From the NCBI GenBank assembly GCA_934654475.1, contig CAKUFZ010000008.1, positions 1-64,000 of the forward strand: a DNA stretch of 64,000 nt, in the 5' to 3' direction. Of this stretch, positions 1-8,454 are shown piece by piece. Within the stretch, counting starts at the first letter, position 1. Each line of letters opens with the position of its first letter. Position numbers and translations under genes: made by a program. The notes under the pieces are model-generated. The model was not told the DNA's origin, searched no databases, and was given only the letters and a program-made list of their open reading frames with translations. This stretch comes from an uncultured Coriobacteriales bacterium (GTDB lineage: Bacteria; Actinomycetota; Coriobacteriia; Coriobacteriales; UMGS124).

Positions 1-97
1 CTCACGCGCAAGGCGCACGGAGCCGATGTGCGCGGTGCGGGCCTTTGGCCTACTGGAGTACATGAGGCTCCGTGGAACGCGGCGCGTGAGGTTCCGC
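1..97 (-). repeat. Structured intergenic repeat, copy A (cut by window edge)
   Basis: Read on the minus strand this begins GCGGAAC, then a 9-bp arm at 82-90 whose partner is at 1-9, a GCGTTC box at 75-80 facing GCGCCTT at 9-15, and a second 9-bp stem (66-74 with 16-24). The apical part has a GTACTCCAGTA core plus an extra GC-rich stretch. It has the same architecture as the copies at 57.5-57.8 kb but different stem sequences. The 3' flank lies outside the window. Confidence 0.75.
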
Positions 98-103
98 AAC
101 CCA

Positions 104-193
104 CCAAAAGTGGGTTCTGATGCGCAAGGCGCGCAGGGCCGACGTGTACTGGAGTACTCTAGGTCCTGCGCAACGCCGCGCATCAGGTTCCAC
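104..193 (-). repeat. Structured intergenic repeat, copy B
   Basis: Second member of the family, in tandem with copy A. Stem 1 pairs 178-186 with 117-125 (9 bp, perfect). Stem 2 pairs 162-170 with 132-140, with one wobble. The apex is a GTAC-tcca-GTAC hairpin. The box that reads AGAACCC in other copies is followed here by a short hairpin (about 99-114) ending in a T-run on the minus strand. It lies just downstream of the gyrB stop codon and could help end gyrB transcription. Confidence 0.75.
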
Positions 194-197
194 GACA

Positions 198-2195
198 TTA
201 GATGTCGAGGTAACGGGCGTCTTTGGCGTGACGCTCGATATAGTCCCTTCGATACTCCACCTGGTTGCCCATGAGTTCGCGCACGGCACGCTCCGCCTTG
301 GCGGCGTCCTCGATGGTCACGCGGCGCAGAATGCGCGTCTTGGGGTCCATCGTGGTGTCGGCGAGCTGCTGGGGGTCCATCTCACCCAGACCCTTGTAAC
401 GCTGGACGGAGTACTTCTTCTTCTCGCCCTTGGCGTCGATGGGCACGTACTTCTCGATGGCCTGAGCGAGCAGCTGGTCTTCGGGGTCCTTGCCGGTGGG
501 GTAGACGTAGTGAATCTTCTTGCCTACCTTCACGCCAAAGATGGGCGGGCAAGCCGAGTACAGGTATCCAGCCTCGACAAGCGGGCGCATGTACTTGTAG
601 AAGAACGTCATGAGCAGGATGCGGATGTGAGCACCGTCGACATCGGCATCGCTCATGATGATGATCTTGTGGTAGCGCGCCTTGGACAGGTCGAAGTCGC
701 CGCCCTCACCGGAGGAGTCGGTGACGCCGGTACCGATGGCCGTGATGAGAGACTGAATGGTCTCGCTGGAGAAGGCGCGGTGGTCACCAACGCGCTCGAC
801 GTTCAGAATCTTACCGCGCAAGGGAAGAATTGCCTGGATGTCTCGGCGACGGCCGTCCTTGGCCGAACCGCCTGCCGAGTCACCCTCGACGATGAAGAGT
901 TCGGTCATGGCAGGCTCGCGCACGGAGCAGTCGGCAAGCTTGCCGGGCAGGCTCGCGCTCTCAAGCAGGCCCTTGCGACGCGTGGCCTCACGGGCCTTGC
1001 GCGCGGCGGTGCGGGCCTTGCTGGCCGAAATCGCCTTGTTACAGATAGCACGGGCCTGGGTGGGGTGCTCCTCGAAGTACTCCTGGAGTCCGGCGGCCAC
1101 GGCCTGCTGCGTGAGGTTGCGCATGAAGGTGCTGCCGAGCTTTGCCTTGGTCTGGCCCTCAAACTGCGGGTCGGCAAGCTTGACCGAGATGACGGCCGTA
1201 AGGCCCTCGCGGGTATCGTCACCCGTGAGATTCTGGTCCTTGTCCTTGAGAATGCCCTGCTTGCGCGCATAGTCGTTGATCGTGCGCGTCAAAGCGGTAC
1301 GGAAGCCCTCGAGGTGCGTGCCGCCGTCGATGGTGTAGATGTTGTTCGCGAAGGTCATGACCTTGGAGCCATACCCGGTGTTCCACTGGATGGAGACCTC
1401 GACCTCGCCGCGCTTGTCGTCGGTGACATCGTCAGCCGACTTGCCCTGCACGTAGATGGGCTTGGACAGGCCGGGGAGGATCTCGTTGCCTTCGTTCAAG
1501 AACTTGACGAAGTCATTGATGCCGCCCTGGTAGCAGTACTCCTCCACGCGCGGGGTGAGCTCGCGTTCGTCGGTGAAGACGATCTTGAGGCCGCGGTTGA
1601 GGAAGGCAGTCTCCTGCAGGCGTGCAGAGATGGTGTCGTGGTCGTAGACGGTGGTCTCCTGGAAGATCTCGGGGTCGGGCCAGAAGGTGACCTTGGTACC
1701 CGTGGTCTTCGTCTTGCCGATGACCTCGATCTGCTTCGTGGTCTTGCCGCGCGAGAACTCCATCGTATGAATCTCGCCGTCGCGCTTGACCTCGACCACC
1801 AGGCGCTCGGACAGGGCGTTCACGACGGAGACGCCGACGCCGTGCAGACCGCCGGACACCTTGTAGCCGCCACCGCCGAACTTGCCGCCCGCGTGCAGGA
1901 TGGTCATGACGACCTCAAGTGTGCTCATCTTGCGCTTGGGGTGCTTGGCCACGGGGATGCCACGGCCGTTGTCGACAACCGTCACCGAGTTGTCGAGGTG
2001 CACGGTGACGTCGATGCGGTTGCAGAAACCCGCCATCGCCTCGTCGACCGAGTTGTCAACAATCTCCCACACCAAGTGGTGCAGGCCCATGGAACCGGTG
2101 GAGCCGATGTACATGCCGGGGCGCTTGCGCACCGCCTGCAGACCCTCAAGGATCTGAATGTCTTCGGCACCGTAGGAGGGTGTTTTGTCCGCCAC
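198..2195 (-). CDS. gyrB: DNA gyrase subunit B
   Basis: ATPase subunit of gyrase, the type II topoisomerase that introduces negative supercoils. The protein is 665 residues, normal for short actinobacterial GyrB. The N-terminal GHKL ATPase shows the GGLHGVGVSVVNALS lid motif near residue 110. The TOPRIM part has EGDSAGGSAK near residue 433 and DADVDGAHI near 513, both needed for Mg2+ binding. The GTG at 2195 is chosen because GAGAGGA lies 5 nt upstream and the protein then starts VADKTPSYGAEDI; a longer open frame to 2282 has no ribosome site and no family similarity. It is the last gene of the leftward dnaA-dnaN-recF-DUF721-gyrB block. Confidence 0.97.
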   Translation of the reverse strand: MADKTPSYGAEDIQILEGLQAVRKRPGMYIGSTGSMGLHHLVWEIVDNSVDEAMAGFCNRIDVTVHLDNSVTVVDNGRGIPVAKHPKRKMSTLEVVMTILHAGGKFGGGGYKVSGGLHGVGVSVVNALSERLVVEVKRDGEIHTMEFSRGKTTKQIEVIGKTKTTGTKVTFWPDPEIFQETTVYDHDTISARLQETAFLNRGLKIVFTDERELTPRVEEYCYQGGINDFVKFLNEGNEILPGLSKPIYVQGKSADDVTDDKRGEVEVSIQWNTGYGSKVMTFANNIYTIDGGTHLEGFRTALTRTINDYARKQGILKDKDQNLTGDDTREGLTAVISVKLADPQFEGQTKAKLGSTFMRNLTQQAVAAGLQEYFEEHPTQARAICNKAISASKARTAARKAREATRRKGLLESASLPGKLADCSVREPAMTELFIVEGDSAGGSAKDGRRRDIQAILPLRGKILNVERVGDHRAFSSETIQSLITAIGTGVTDSSGEGGDFDLSKARYHKIIIMSDADVDGAHIRILLMTFFYKYMRPLVEAGYLYSACPPIFGVKVGKKIHYVYPTGKDPEDQLLAQAIEKYVPIDAKGEKKKYSVQRYKGLGEMDPQQLADTTMDPKTRILRRVTIEDAAKAERAVRELMGNQVEYRRDYIERHAKDARYLDI

Positions 2196-2350
2196 GGATA
2201 TCCTCTCTTCTTGAGCTTCAAAGGACCGCCTAAGCGACCCACAGCCAATCAGAGCAAGTATACCCTGCACAGGTGCAGACATAATTATCGTTAGTGTAAA
2301 TGCCTAGAAACCATATCTGTAAGCCCTTTAAATGGGCCATATCGGTCTTT

Positions 2351-2845
2351 TTAGGCTTTGTTTGACTTTTTCCACCTTATGCTAGCCATCATGGCCTGAC
2401 GCGCCTTCTCTTTAAGCGCCTCGTCAGTGATGCACGCAACTTGAGCCTCGACGCGGGCAGCCTCGGCAGCCGTGAGTTCGGGCAGATACGCCGGGTCATA
2501 GGCACGCTCGACCACATCGTCGTGAGCCGGGGCGACATGAACGCGCGAGGACACCTTAAACCGCAGGCAGATGGCAACAAGGTCAGGCTGGGCCTGCGTA
2601 CAGCGCATGTTCCACTCCGCCAGAAGGGCCGGGGCGTTGAGCTGGAACTCCTGGGCCCACAGAGCGGAGTCGGTGTAGAGGACAAGCTCGAGACCCTGCT
2701 TCTTCTGTATGGGGTAGCAACCCACGACATGGGTGCACACTCGCTTGTCGCGCAGGGAGCGCACAACCCCCATGGCGCGTCCCACCTGCGAAGATGTGCG
2801 CGAATGACGTGTTGCACGTGAAACAACGTCGTCAAACAGACTCAC
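2351..2845 (-). CDS. DUF721 / DciA-like protein
   Basis: Protein of 164 residues of the DUF721 family, whose studied actinobacterial members (DciA) help load the replicative helicase. The conserved core VGCYPIQKKQGLELVLYTDS followed by ALWAQEFQLN matches the KH-like fold of the family. The acidic and charged C-terminus is less conserved. Its ATG overlaps the recF stop by 4 bp, so the two are translationally coupled. The position between recF and gyrB is the standard actinobacterial arrangement. A parS-like site (2810-2825) lies inside its 5' end. The family call is firm; the helicase-loading role is inferred from relatives. Confidence 0.85.
   Translation of the reverse strand: MSLFDDVVSRATRHSRTSSQVGRAMGVVRSLRDKRVCTHVVGCYPIQKKQGLELVLYTDSALWAQEFQLNAPALLAEWNMRCTQAQPDLVAICLRFKVSSRVHVAPAHDDVVERAYDPAYLPELTAAEAARVEAQVACITDEALKEKARQAMMASIRWKKSNKA
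2810..2825. promoter_or_regulatory. parS-like site 1
   Basis: TGTTGCACGTGAAACA differs from the parS consensus TGTTTCACGTGAAACA at one base. It lies in the 5' coding part of the DUF721 gene, about 6 kb left of the origin candidate. ParB encoded at 13721 is expected to bind it. Confidence 0.75.
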
Positions 2846-3945
2846 GGGAGCATCACCACCTTGGCACGGTCGAGCTCGGCGGCAGAGAAGTAATCGAGGT
2901 TCGTGGTGGTCACAACCGTCTGAACCCCGGCGGCAACCAGGCCGAACAGTCGGCTGCGACGAGAGGCGTCGAGCTCGCTCATGACGTCGTCGAGCAGGAA
3001 AAGGGGGTATTGACCCGACACCTCGGCGACAAACTCGACTTGAGCGAGCTTGATGGCGAGGACAAGCGAGCGCTGCTGGCCCTGAGAGGCGAAGGCACGG
3101 GCCGAGGCGTTGGAGATCCGCAGGTCAATGTCGTCGAGATGGGGCCCCACAAGCGTTGCGCAGCGACGTTCCTGCTCAGCCATGTTGGACATGAGGAGAC
3201 CAAAAAGGGCGTCTTCCACTTCCTGGCGCGGCGTCGAGGCGTCAAAACCGCTCGCCCAGGCGCTGTCGTAGGACATCTGCGCGCCCTCCCCCGCCGCAAG
3301 CTCGCCGTAGACGCGTTCCACATGGGGGGCAAGGCGGGCAAGCAGGGCTTGGCGGTAGCAAAAGAGCACCGCTCCCGCGCGAGCCGCAGATGCACTCCAT
3401 GCCTCGACGAGGGTGCGGTCGGCGCCGGCGCCGGCGCGGGCGGCCTCTTTGAACAGCGTGTTTCGCTGATACACGGCCCTGCGGTAGTCGTGCGCCACCT
3501 GGGCGTACGACTCCTTGAGCTGGGATCCGAAACCGTCGAGCAGGTCTCGACGGCCGGCGGCGGGCCCCTTTACAAGCGCAAGCTCATCGGGAAAGAACAG
3601 CACGCTCGTCAGGTCGCACACCTGGCCCTGCACTGAGCGGCGCTTACCATTCACCTTATAGAGCTTGCGAGTGGGGTGAATGTCACACGTCACGTCAATC
3701 TGGCGCTTCTCGCCTTCTATATGCATGTTGAGGCTGCCCTGGTCACACCCTTGGCGTAGCAGCTCGGAAGGCGAGGCATGTTTAAACGACGCACCGCAGG
3801 TAAGCACCTGCATGCCCTCGATACAGTTGGTCTTGCCCACCGCATTGGGACCCACAAGCACAGTGAGCCCGCGTGCCGGCTCCAGCACGCGGGTCTCCAT
3901 GTTTCTGAAGTTGCGGTACCCAACCTGGGTGACGACGAGTGACAT
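2842..3945 (-). CDS. recF: DNA replication and repair protein RecF
   Basis: SMC-like ATPase of 367 residues that helps load RecA at gaps in single-stranded DNA. Walker A is GPNAVGKTN near residue 33, the ABC-type signature SQGQQRSLVLAIKLAQVEF lies near residue 300, and Walker B is FLLDDVMSELD close behind. The length is normal. The stop overlaps the start of the DUF721 gene by 4 bp, and dnaN ends 27 bp upstream, so one operon is likely. Confidence 0.96.
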   Translation of the reverse strand: MSLVVTQVGYRNFRNMETRVLEPARGLTVLVGPNAVGKTNCIEGMQVLTCGASFKHASPSELLRQGCDQGSLNMHIEGEKRQIDVTCDIHPTRKLYKVNGKRRSVQGQVCDLTSVLFFPDELALVKGPAAGRRDLLDGFGSQLKESYAQVAHDYRRAVYQRNTLFKEAARAGAGADRTLVEAWSASAARAGAVLFCYRQALLARLAPHVERVYGELAAGEGAQMSYDSAWASGFDASTPRQEVEDALFGLLMSNMAEQERRCATLVGPHLDDIDLRISNASARAFASQGQQRSLVLAIKLAQVEFVAEVSGQYPLFLLDDVMSELDASRRSRLFGLVAAGVQTVVTTTNLDYFSAAELDRAKVVMLP

Positions 3946-3972
3946 GTGCTTCCCGAACGGTTGCAGCGCCGT

Positions 3973-5079
3973 TTAGTAACCCATGCGCACGGGCATGACG
4001 AGGTAGAGGAAGTCCACCTTGTTGCCCAGCATCTTGAAGATGCCCGGCTTGGAGGGGTTTTCCATCTGGAAGGCCATCATGTCGTCGTCGCCGGCCTTCT
4101 GCACGCAGTCGTAAATGAAGCGGGAGTTGAACGCGATGGTCTGGCTCTCGCCCTCCACCTCCACGGGGATCTCCTCGCGGGCGCTGCCCTGATCGGGCAG
4201 GTTGGACGTGATGACGAGCAGGCTCTCGGCCGCGTCGATCTGGAAGCGAATCTCGGAGTTGGAGACGGTCATGGCCTTGATGCGCTGCATAGCCTCGAAC
4301 AGGTCGTTGACCTTCACCTTCACGCCCGTCACGTACGAGGCGGGAATGAGCTTGCGGTACTTGGGGTAGCTGCCCTCGATACGGCGCGTGACGTACACGA
4401 CGTCGCCGAAGAGGAAGACAATCTGGGTCTGGTTCGTGCCGATGGTCATCGTGCGCGACTCGCTTGCCATGGAAAGCACGCTGCGCAGCGTCTTTGCCGG
4501 GGCGATGACCTCGAAATCCTCCACGCCGCTCGTGATCTTGGTCTCAGCCACGGCGAGACGCACCGAGTCAGTCGTGACGAAGCGCACGATCTCGGGCGTG
4601 ATGTTGACAAGCACGCCATTGAGCACCGTGCGGCTCTTGTCGGTGGAAGCGGCCACGGCAACACGGTTTACCATGTCGTTGAGGCTTGCCGTGGGGACCT
4701 CCACCATCGAGTCGATCTGATAGCTGGGGAACTGCGGGAAGTCCTGTGCTGCAAGCGTGTTGATGGAGTAGGAGGAGCTGCCGCAACGCACGTTGAGCAC
4801 AGTCCCTGCAAGCTCAAAGGAGATGGCCATGTCGGGCAGGTGGCCAACGACTTCGGCAAGGAGCTTGCACGGAACGACGAGAGCACCCGGTTCCTCGACA
4901 TTGGCAATGACAGTCTGCTTGATGGAGACCTCCATGTTTGAAGTCTCAAGAACGAGGGACTGTCCTTCAGCTGTAATGAGAACACCGGAGAGAATGGGAA
5001 GGGTGGAGTTCATGTCCATACCCTTGATGGAACGGTCGAGAGCTCCCTTGAGAGTATCCCTGTCGATAACGAACTTCAT
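3973..5079 (-). CDS. dnaN: DNA polymerase III beta sliding clamp
   Basis: Sliding clamp of 368 residues that tethers the replicative polymerase to DNA. It begins MKFVIDRDTLKGALDRS and runs through three tandem clamp domains, with the usual NSRFIYDCVQKAGDDDMMAF stretch and the C-terminal YLVMPVRM. The start is supported by GAAGGGAAAG about 6 nt upstream. It is preceded by a 204-bp gap with DnaA-box-like motifs that separates it from dnaA. Confidence 0.97.
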   Translation of the reverse strand: MKFVIDRDTLKGALDRSIKGMDMNSTLPILSGVLITAEGQSLVLETSNMEVSIKQTVIANVEEPGALVVPCKLLAEVVGHLPDMAISFELAGTVLNVRCGSSSYSINTLAAQDFPQFPSYQIDSMVEVPTASLNDMVNRVAVAASTDKSRTVLNGVLVNITPEIVRFVTTDSVRLAVAETKITSGVEDFEVIAPAKTLRSVLSMASESRTMTIGTNQTQIVFLFGDVVYVTRRIEGSYPKYRKLIPASYVTGVKVKVNDLFEAMQRIKAMTVSNSEIRFQIDAAESLLVITSNLPDQGSAREEIPVEVEGESQTIAFNSRFIYDCVQKAGDDDMMAFQMENPSKPGIFKMLGNKVDFLYLVMPVRMGY

Positions 5080-5283
5080 CTTGTCTTTCCCTTCTTTTCT
5101 TATATTAAAGAGTAGTTGTAGTAGTAGGTCGGTTTCAAATGTTGATTAGTGTGCTCAATGCCTGGTAGATGCCGAAAAACTTTTGCTTTCAACACGCTGA
5201 TTTCTTCAACCTGTTTCAACGCGCCGCCAAAGTCTCAAGCATTGTAGACGAGTGTTGCACACGCTTTGAACGTCCTTTCAACC
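5080..5283. promoter_or_regulatory. dnaA-dnaN intergenic with DnaA-box-like motifs
   Basis: This gap holds CTTTCAACA (5186-5194), GTTTCAACG (5213-5221), CTTTCAACC (5275-5283) and TTCTTCAAC (5202-5210), all on the plus strand. They resemble the TTTTCAACA boxes at 8.5 kb. The dnaN promoter must also lie here. In many bacteria this gap is a second DnaA-binding part of a bipartite origin or an autoregulatory site; which applies here is inferred. Confidence 0.5.
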
Positions 5284-7086
5284 TCATTTCGACTCGTTGC
5301 ACAACCGGTTCTTGAAGTCCTCGAGCTGACGGGCATAGGTGTGGTCGACGTTGCGCTTCTCGTTGATGACCTTGATGCCGTGCGTGATCGTGGAGTGGTT
5401 GAGCCCCACGACGTCGCCGATAGACTGGTAGGTTTCGTCGGTGAGCTGGCTGGCAAGCCACATATAGACCTGACGAGCCTCTTTGATGGCGGCGGTCCTG
5501 CTTCGGCTTGTTACCTGCTCATAGGTGACGCCGTATTCCCTTGTGACCGCCTCGATGATCTTGTCGAGGCCGATGATGGTCGTGACGTTGTACTGCGAGT
5601 CGATGTACTCCCTGATGCCGTCCGGCGTGATGACGCTGGGGTCGTGCTCGGCGTTGAACATGATGCCGTTGATGAGGCCCGTCATCAAACGAGGGCTGTC
5701 GGGACCGTACTCAGCCATGACCTTGAACGCCTCGTCCGAGATGCGCACGCTTGTCATGCCGTTGCGCGCTCGGTAGCGCTCATAGAAGCTTTTAAGGATG
5801 GAGAGCTTCATTTCCCAGGTAGGGGCCTTAATGTCTTGCACCATGCCCTGTGCGAAGCGCGTCTTGAGGCGCGGGTCGAGGTCGAGGTAGTCGGGTGCAC
5901 GGTCGGCTGCAAGCACGATTTGCTTGTTGCCGGCGAGCATGAAGCTGTTGAAGATGTTGAAAAGCGCGCCCACCGTCTCCTGCTGCTGGTTGCGGAACTC
6001 CTGCACGTCGTCTACCAGCAGAACGTCGATGTCTTCCATGTCTTTGAGCACGGCGTGTCCACGCAGCTTTTGAACGTGCACCTCGTCGACATAGCGCGTG
6101 ATGAACATGTCGGCGCTGATGTATTCCACGCGTGTGCGGGGCTGGTTGGCCATGATGTAGGACTGGATCGCGAGCAAGAGGTGCGTCTTGCCGTTTCCCG
6201 AAGGGCCCCAGATGAAAACAGGGTTGAAAAGACTGCCGTCGGGTTGCTCGGCCACACTGCGCGCCACGCGATACGCCATGATGTTGGAATCGCCGACAAC
6301 ATAGGTGTCAAAGGTAAAGTCGGTGCTTGTCTGGGCTTTTACCTCGTCTTTTTGCTTGGGTCCATCCTCAAGTACCGGGATTGGTTGAGAGAGGTTGGAA
6401 GGGCTTTCAACATTCGTTGAAACGGGTGGTTGAAAACTTCTCACCGCAGGGGCGGCACTTTGCGAGGGCTCGGAGTTCTTGACCGCAGAGGGGAAGGGAA
6501 CCTCTCCCGACAGGATGCGAGAGTGGATGCGGGGGCGTCCCGCTCCGGCGGCCTTGCCTGCGAGGGCTGCGGCACTCAAGGGGGCCGCAGCCGGGGTGGC
6601 GGCTGCACTGGGTTCAGGGCAGACGACGGGCGAGGGGGCCTCTGCGGGGAGAGGCTGCGCCGCATCGTTATGGCCGCCGAAGTCGGCCGCAGGTGCGCCT
6701 GCGTTGTCGCAAGCGTGTGCCTGCGTCGCCTGTTCGGTTGTGGATGGCGCCTGTGCCTGCGCTTCTGGGACGGGAGCGGCTGGAGCTGCCGGTGTGGCAG
6801 CAGGGCCTGTTGGGGCGATGTCGGCGCCGTCCACCTCGACTTCGAGCGTGACGGGCTCCATGGTTATCTCGCCCATGAGGGCCTCGACTGCCTCGCGGTA
6901 CTTGCCCATGAGGTTGCGTGCGGCCCATTTCTGCTTGGTTGTCAGACGCATGACCGCGCCGTCGAACGACGAGGGGCTTGCCCGTTCGAGCCAAGCGAGG
7001 AGGTCGTCCTGCCCTTTGGCGCGCACTTCGTCGAGCATGTCGGCCCAGAGGAACTGGGCGTCTTGTTCGAACATCTCCTGGTCCAT
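5284..7086 (-). CDS. dnaA: Chromosomal replication initiator DnaA
   Basis: Initiator ATPase of 600 residues that melts the origin. It is longer than usual because of an Ala/Pro-rich linker (domain II, about residues 85-230). Domain III has Walker A WGPSGNGKTH near residue 292 and Walker B LLVDDVQE near 357. Domain IV ends with the helix-turn-helix TYQSIGDVVGLNHSTITHG. The usual GRDHTTVxHA signature that reads the DNA box is replaced by GLNHSTITHG, which fits the atypical origin boxes. Three box-like motifs lie inside the gene at 6404-6436. The stop of the upstream ATPase/winged-helix gene is only 3 bp away, so they are probably cotranscribed. Confidence 0.95.
   Translation of the reverse strand: MDQEMFEQDAQFLWADMLDEVRAKGQDDLLAWLERASPSSFDGAVMRLTTKQKWAARNLMGKYREAVEALMGEITMEPVTLEVEVDGADIAPTGPAATPAAPAAPVPEAQAQAPSTTEQATQAHACDNAGAPAADFGGHNDAAQPLPAEAPSPVVCPEPSAAATPAAAPLSAAALAGKAAGAGRPRIHSRILSGEVPFPSAVKNSEPSQSAAPAVRSFQPPVSTNVESPSNLSQPIPVLEDGPKQKDEVKAQTSTDFTFDTYVVGDSNIMAYRVARSVAEQPDGSLFNPVFIWGPSGNGKTHLLLAIQSYIMANQPRTRVEYISADMFITRYVDEVHVQKLRGHAVLKDMEDIDVLLVDDVQEFRNQQQETVGALFNIFNSFMLAGNKQIVLAADRAPDYLDLDPRLKTRFAQGMVQDIKAPTWEMKLSILKSFYERYRARNGMTSVRISDEAFKVMAEYGPDSPRLMTGLINGIMFNAEHDPSVITPDGIREYIDSQYNVTTIIGLDKIIEAVTREYGVTYEQVTSRSRTAAIKEARQVYMWLASQLTDETYQSIGDVVGLNHSTITHGIKVINEKRNVDHTYARQLEDFKNRLCNESK
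6404..6436. promoter_or_regulatory. DnaA-box-like cluster inside dnaA
   Basis: CTTTCAACA (6404-6412, plus), GTTTCAACG (6415-6423, minus) and TTTTCAACC (6428-6436, minus) lie within 33 bp of the linker-coding part of dnaA. They match the motif enriched in the two flanking intergenic regions. No binding has been shown. Confidence 0.4.
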
Positions 7087-7089
7087 GCG

Positions 7090-8454
7090 TTACCTCCCTT
7101 GCGCGATCTCGCCGAGAAGGCGGTGTCCCGCCTCGGTCAGTACGTATTTCTGGCCGTTCTTCACGATGAAGCCGGCCTCGGCAATCTTCTGCAAACGCCT
7201 TCCTGCCGTGGCGTTTGACATGCCTGTGGCTTGCGCCACCTCGGTGCCGCCCACCTTCTCAAAGTTGAAGAAGAGCGAGATGATCTGCACTTCTTCCTGG
7301 TCGAAGGGGGTGTTTGCATATGTGGCGCCTTGGGGCAGGGGCATGTTGGCGCCTTGTGGGTTGCTTGCGGGCGCGAATGCTGCCTGGGGGGCTTGGTTCG
7401 CCTCACCGTACGGCATGCCCTGCATGGGCGCGGCGTTTGCGGGCCATTGGGCCCCGGCCGCGTATGGGTTCCATCCGCCTGGAGGCGTCTGGGGCATGCC
7501 GGCCTGGCCGTAGGGCATTGCCCCCGGTTGGTTCCAGGCGCCTTGCTGCTGTGTGCCGGGCATGGGTGCCTGCGGATAGGCGCCTTGCGGCTGCTGCCAA
7601 GCTTGACCGGGGGTACCCTGTGCATATCCGGGGTTGCCTCCTGGCATGCCGGGCTGCATGGGCGACTGGCCGTACATGGTCTGGCCTGCAGGTGCATACC
7701 CTTGGGGGCCAGGATAGGCCCCCTGTTGAAAACCTTGCGCCCCGCTCTGGGGCATTCCGTACATATTGAGCGGCTGCCCTTGTCCCATGCCCTGGGGATA
7801 TCCTCCCTGACCAGCCATGGGATAGCCGACTTGAGCCTGCATGCCGGCAGGGTAAGGGGCCGCTGCATTCTGGGAAGCCCCCGTTGCGGTGTCGGTGCTG
7901 GGCGCGCTGCCAGGCGCGGGCTCGTCCTTGTGGGCCAGCGACACGGTGATGACGGCGCCCTGTCCCAGGTTGTCCTCGATGGAAATGCTGCCGTGCTGGA
8001 GCTTGACCGTCGCCTCCACCATGGGAAGCCCCGAACCGGTGCCTCGTATGTAGCGCTTCATTGCCTTGGTGGCGCTGGAGAACGTGGGGCGAAGGGCCGC
8101 TTGCTTGTTGGGGATACCCGGTCCCTGGTCGGAGAACGAGATGGTCTGACCCCTGTCCATGATGGATATCGTCGGTTCGATGAACTGGGCATGGATGTAG
8201 TTTTCCACCAGCTCACGAATGATGTGCCAGGGCCAGTCGCCTCCTTGCTGAGTGGCGAGCTCCCACACGTTCTTGGTGATCTCGTCGAGGTAGGTGCGCA
8301 CGTCGCTGGGTGGCACCGTCACCACGCGCGGCGGCACTGTCATGGAGTCATATACGGCTATGCGGGCAGGCTGCTTGGGCGCGATGATCTCATCGTCGTC
8401 GCTTTCCTGTGCGTCGCCTGAGTTTTCCACGAATGGGTAGAACGTGTCCGACAA
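7090..8454 (-). CDS. GHKL ATPase / winged-helix protein next to dnaA
   Basis: Protein of 454 residues with three parts. Residues 70-195 form a histidine-kinase-type ATP-binding fold: N box RELVENYIHAQ, G1 box DQGPGIP, G2 box GTGSGLPMVEA. Residues 205-385 are a low-complexity linker rich in Gly, Gln, Pro and Met. Residues 385-454 form a winged helix (VGGTEVAQATGMSNATAGRR, then LTEAGHRLL). There is no phosphoacceptor His domain and no receiver partner. The gene lies between the origin candidate and dnaA, 3 bp from dnaA, so a role in controlling initiation or dnaA expression is plausible. The combination is recognisable but the function is not known to me. Confidence 0.7.
   Translation of the reverse strand: MSDTFYPFVENSGDAQESDDDEIIAPKQPARIAVYDSMTVPPRVVTVPPSDVRTYLDEITKNVWELATQQGGDWPWHIIRELVENYIHAQFIEPTISIMDRGQTISFSDQGPGIPNKQAALRPTFSSATKAMKRYIRGTGSGLPMVEATVKLQHGSISIEDNLGQGAVITVSLAHKDEPAPGSAPSTDTATGASQNAAAPYPAGMQAQVGYPMAGQGGYPQGMGQGQPLNMYGMPQSGAQGFQQGAYPGPQGYAPAGQTMYGQSPMQPGMPGGNPGYAQGTPGQAWQQPQGAYPQAPMPGTQQQGAWNQPGAMPYGQAGMPQTPPGGWNPYAAGAQWPANAAPMQGMPYGEANQAPQAAFAPASNPQGANMPLPQGATYANTPFDQEEVQIISLFFNFEKVGGTEVAQATGMSNATAGRRLQKIAEAGFIVKNGQKYVLTEAGHRLLGEIAQGR

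Noticed and set aside
120..2294. Long open frame antisense to gyrB (724 codons)
   Set aside because: It mirrors gyrB codon structure in a GC-rich genome, shows no family similarity, and the gyrB frame is certain.
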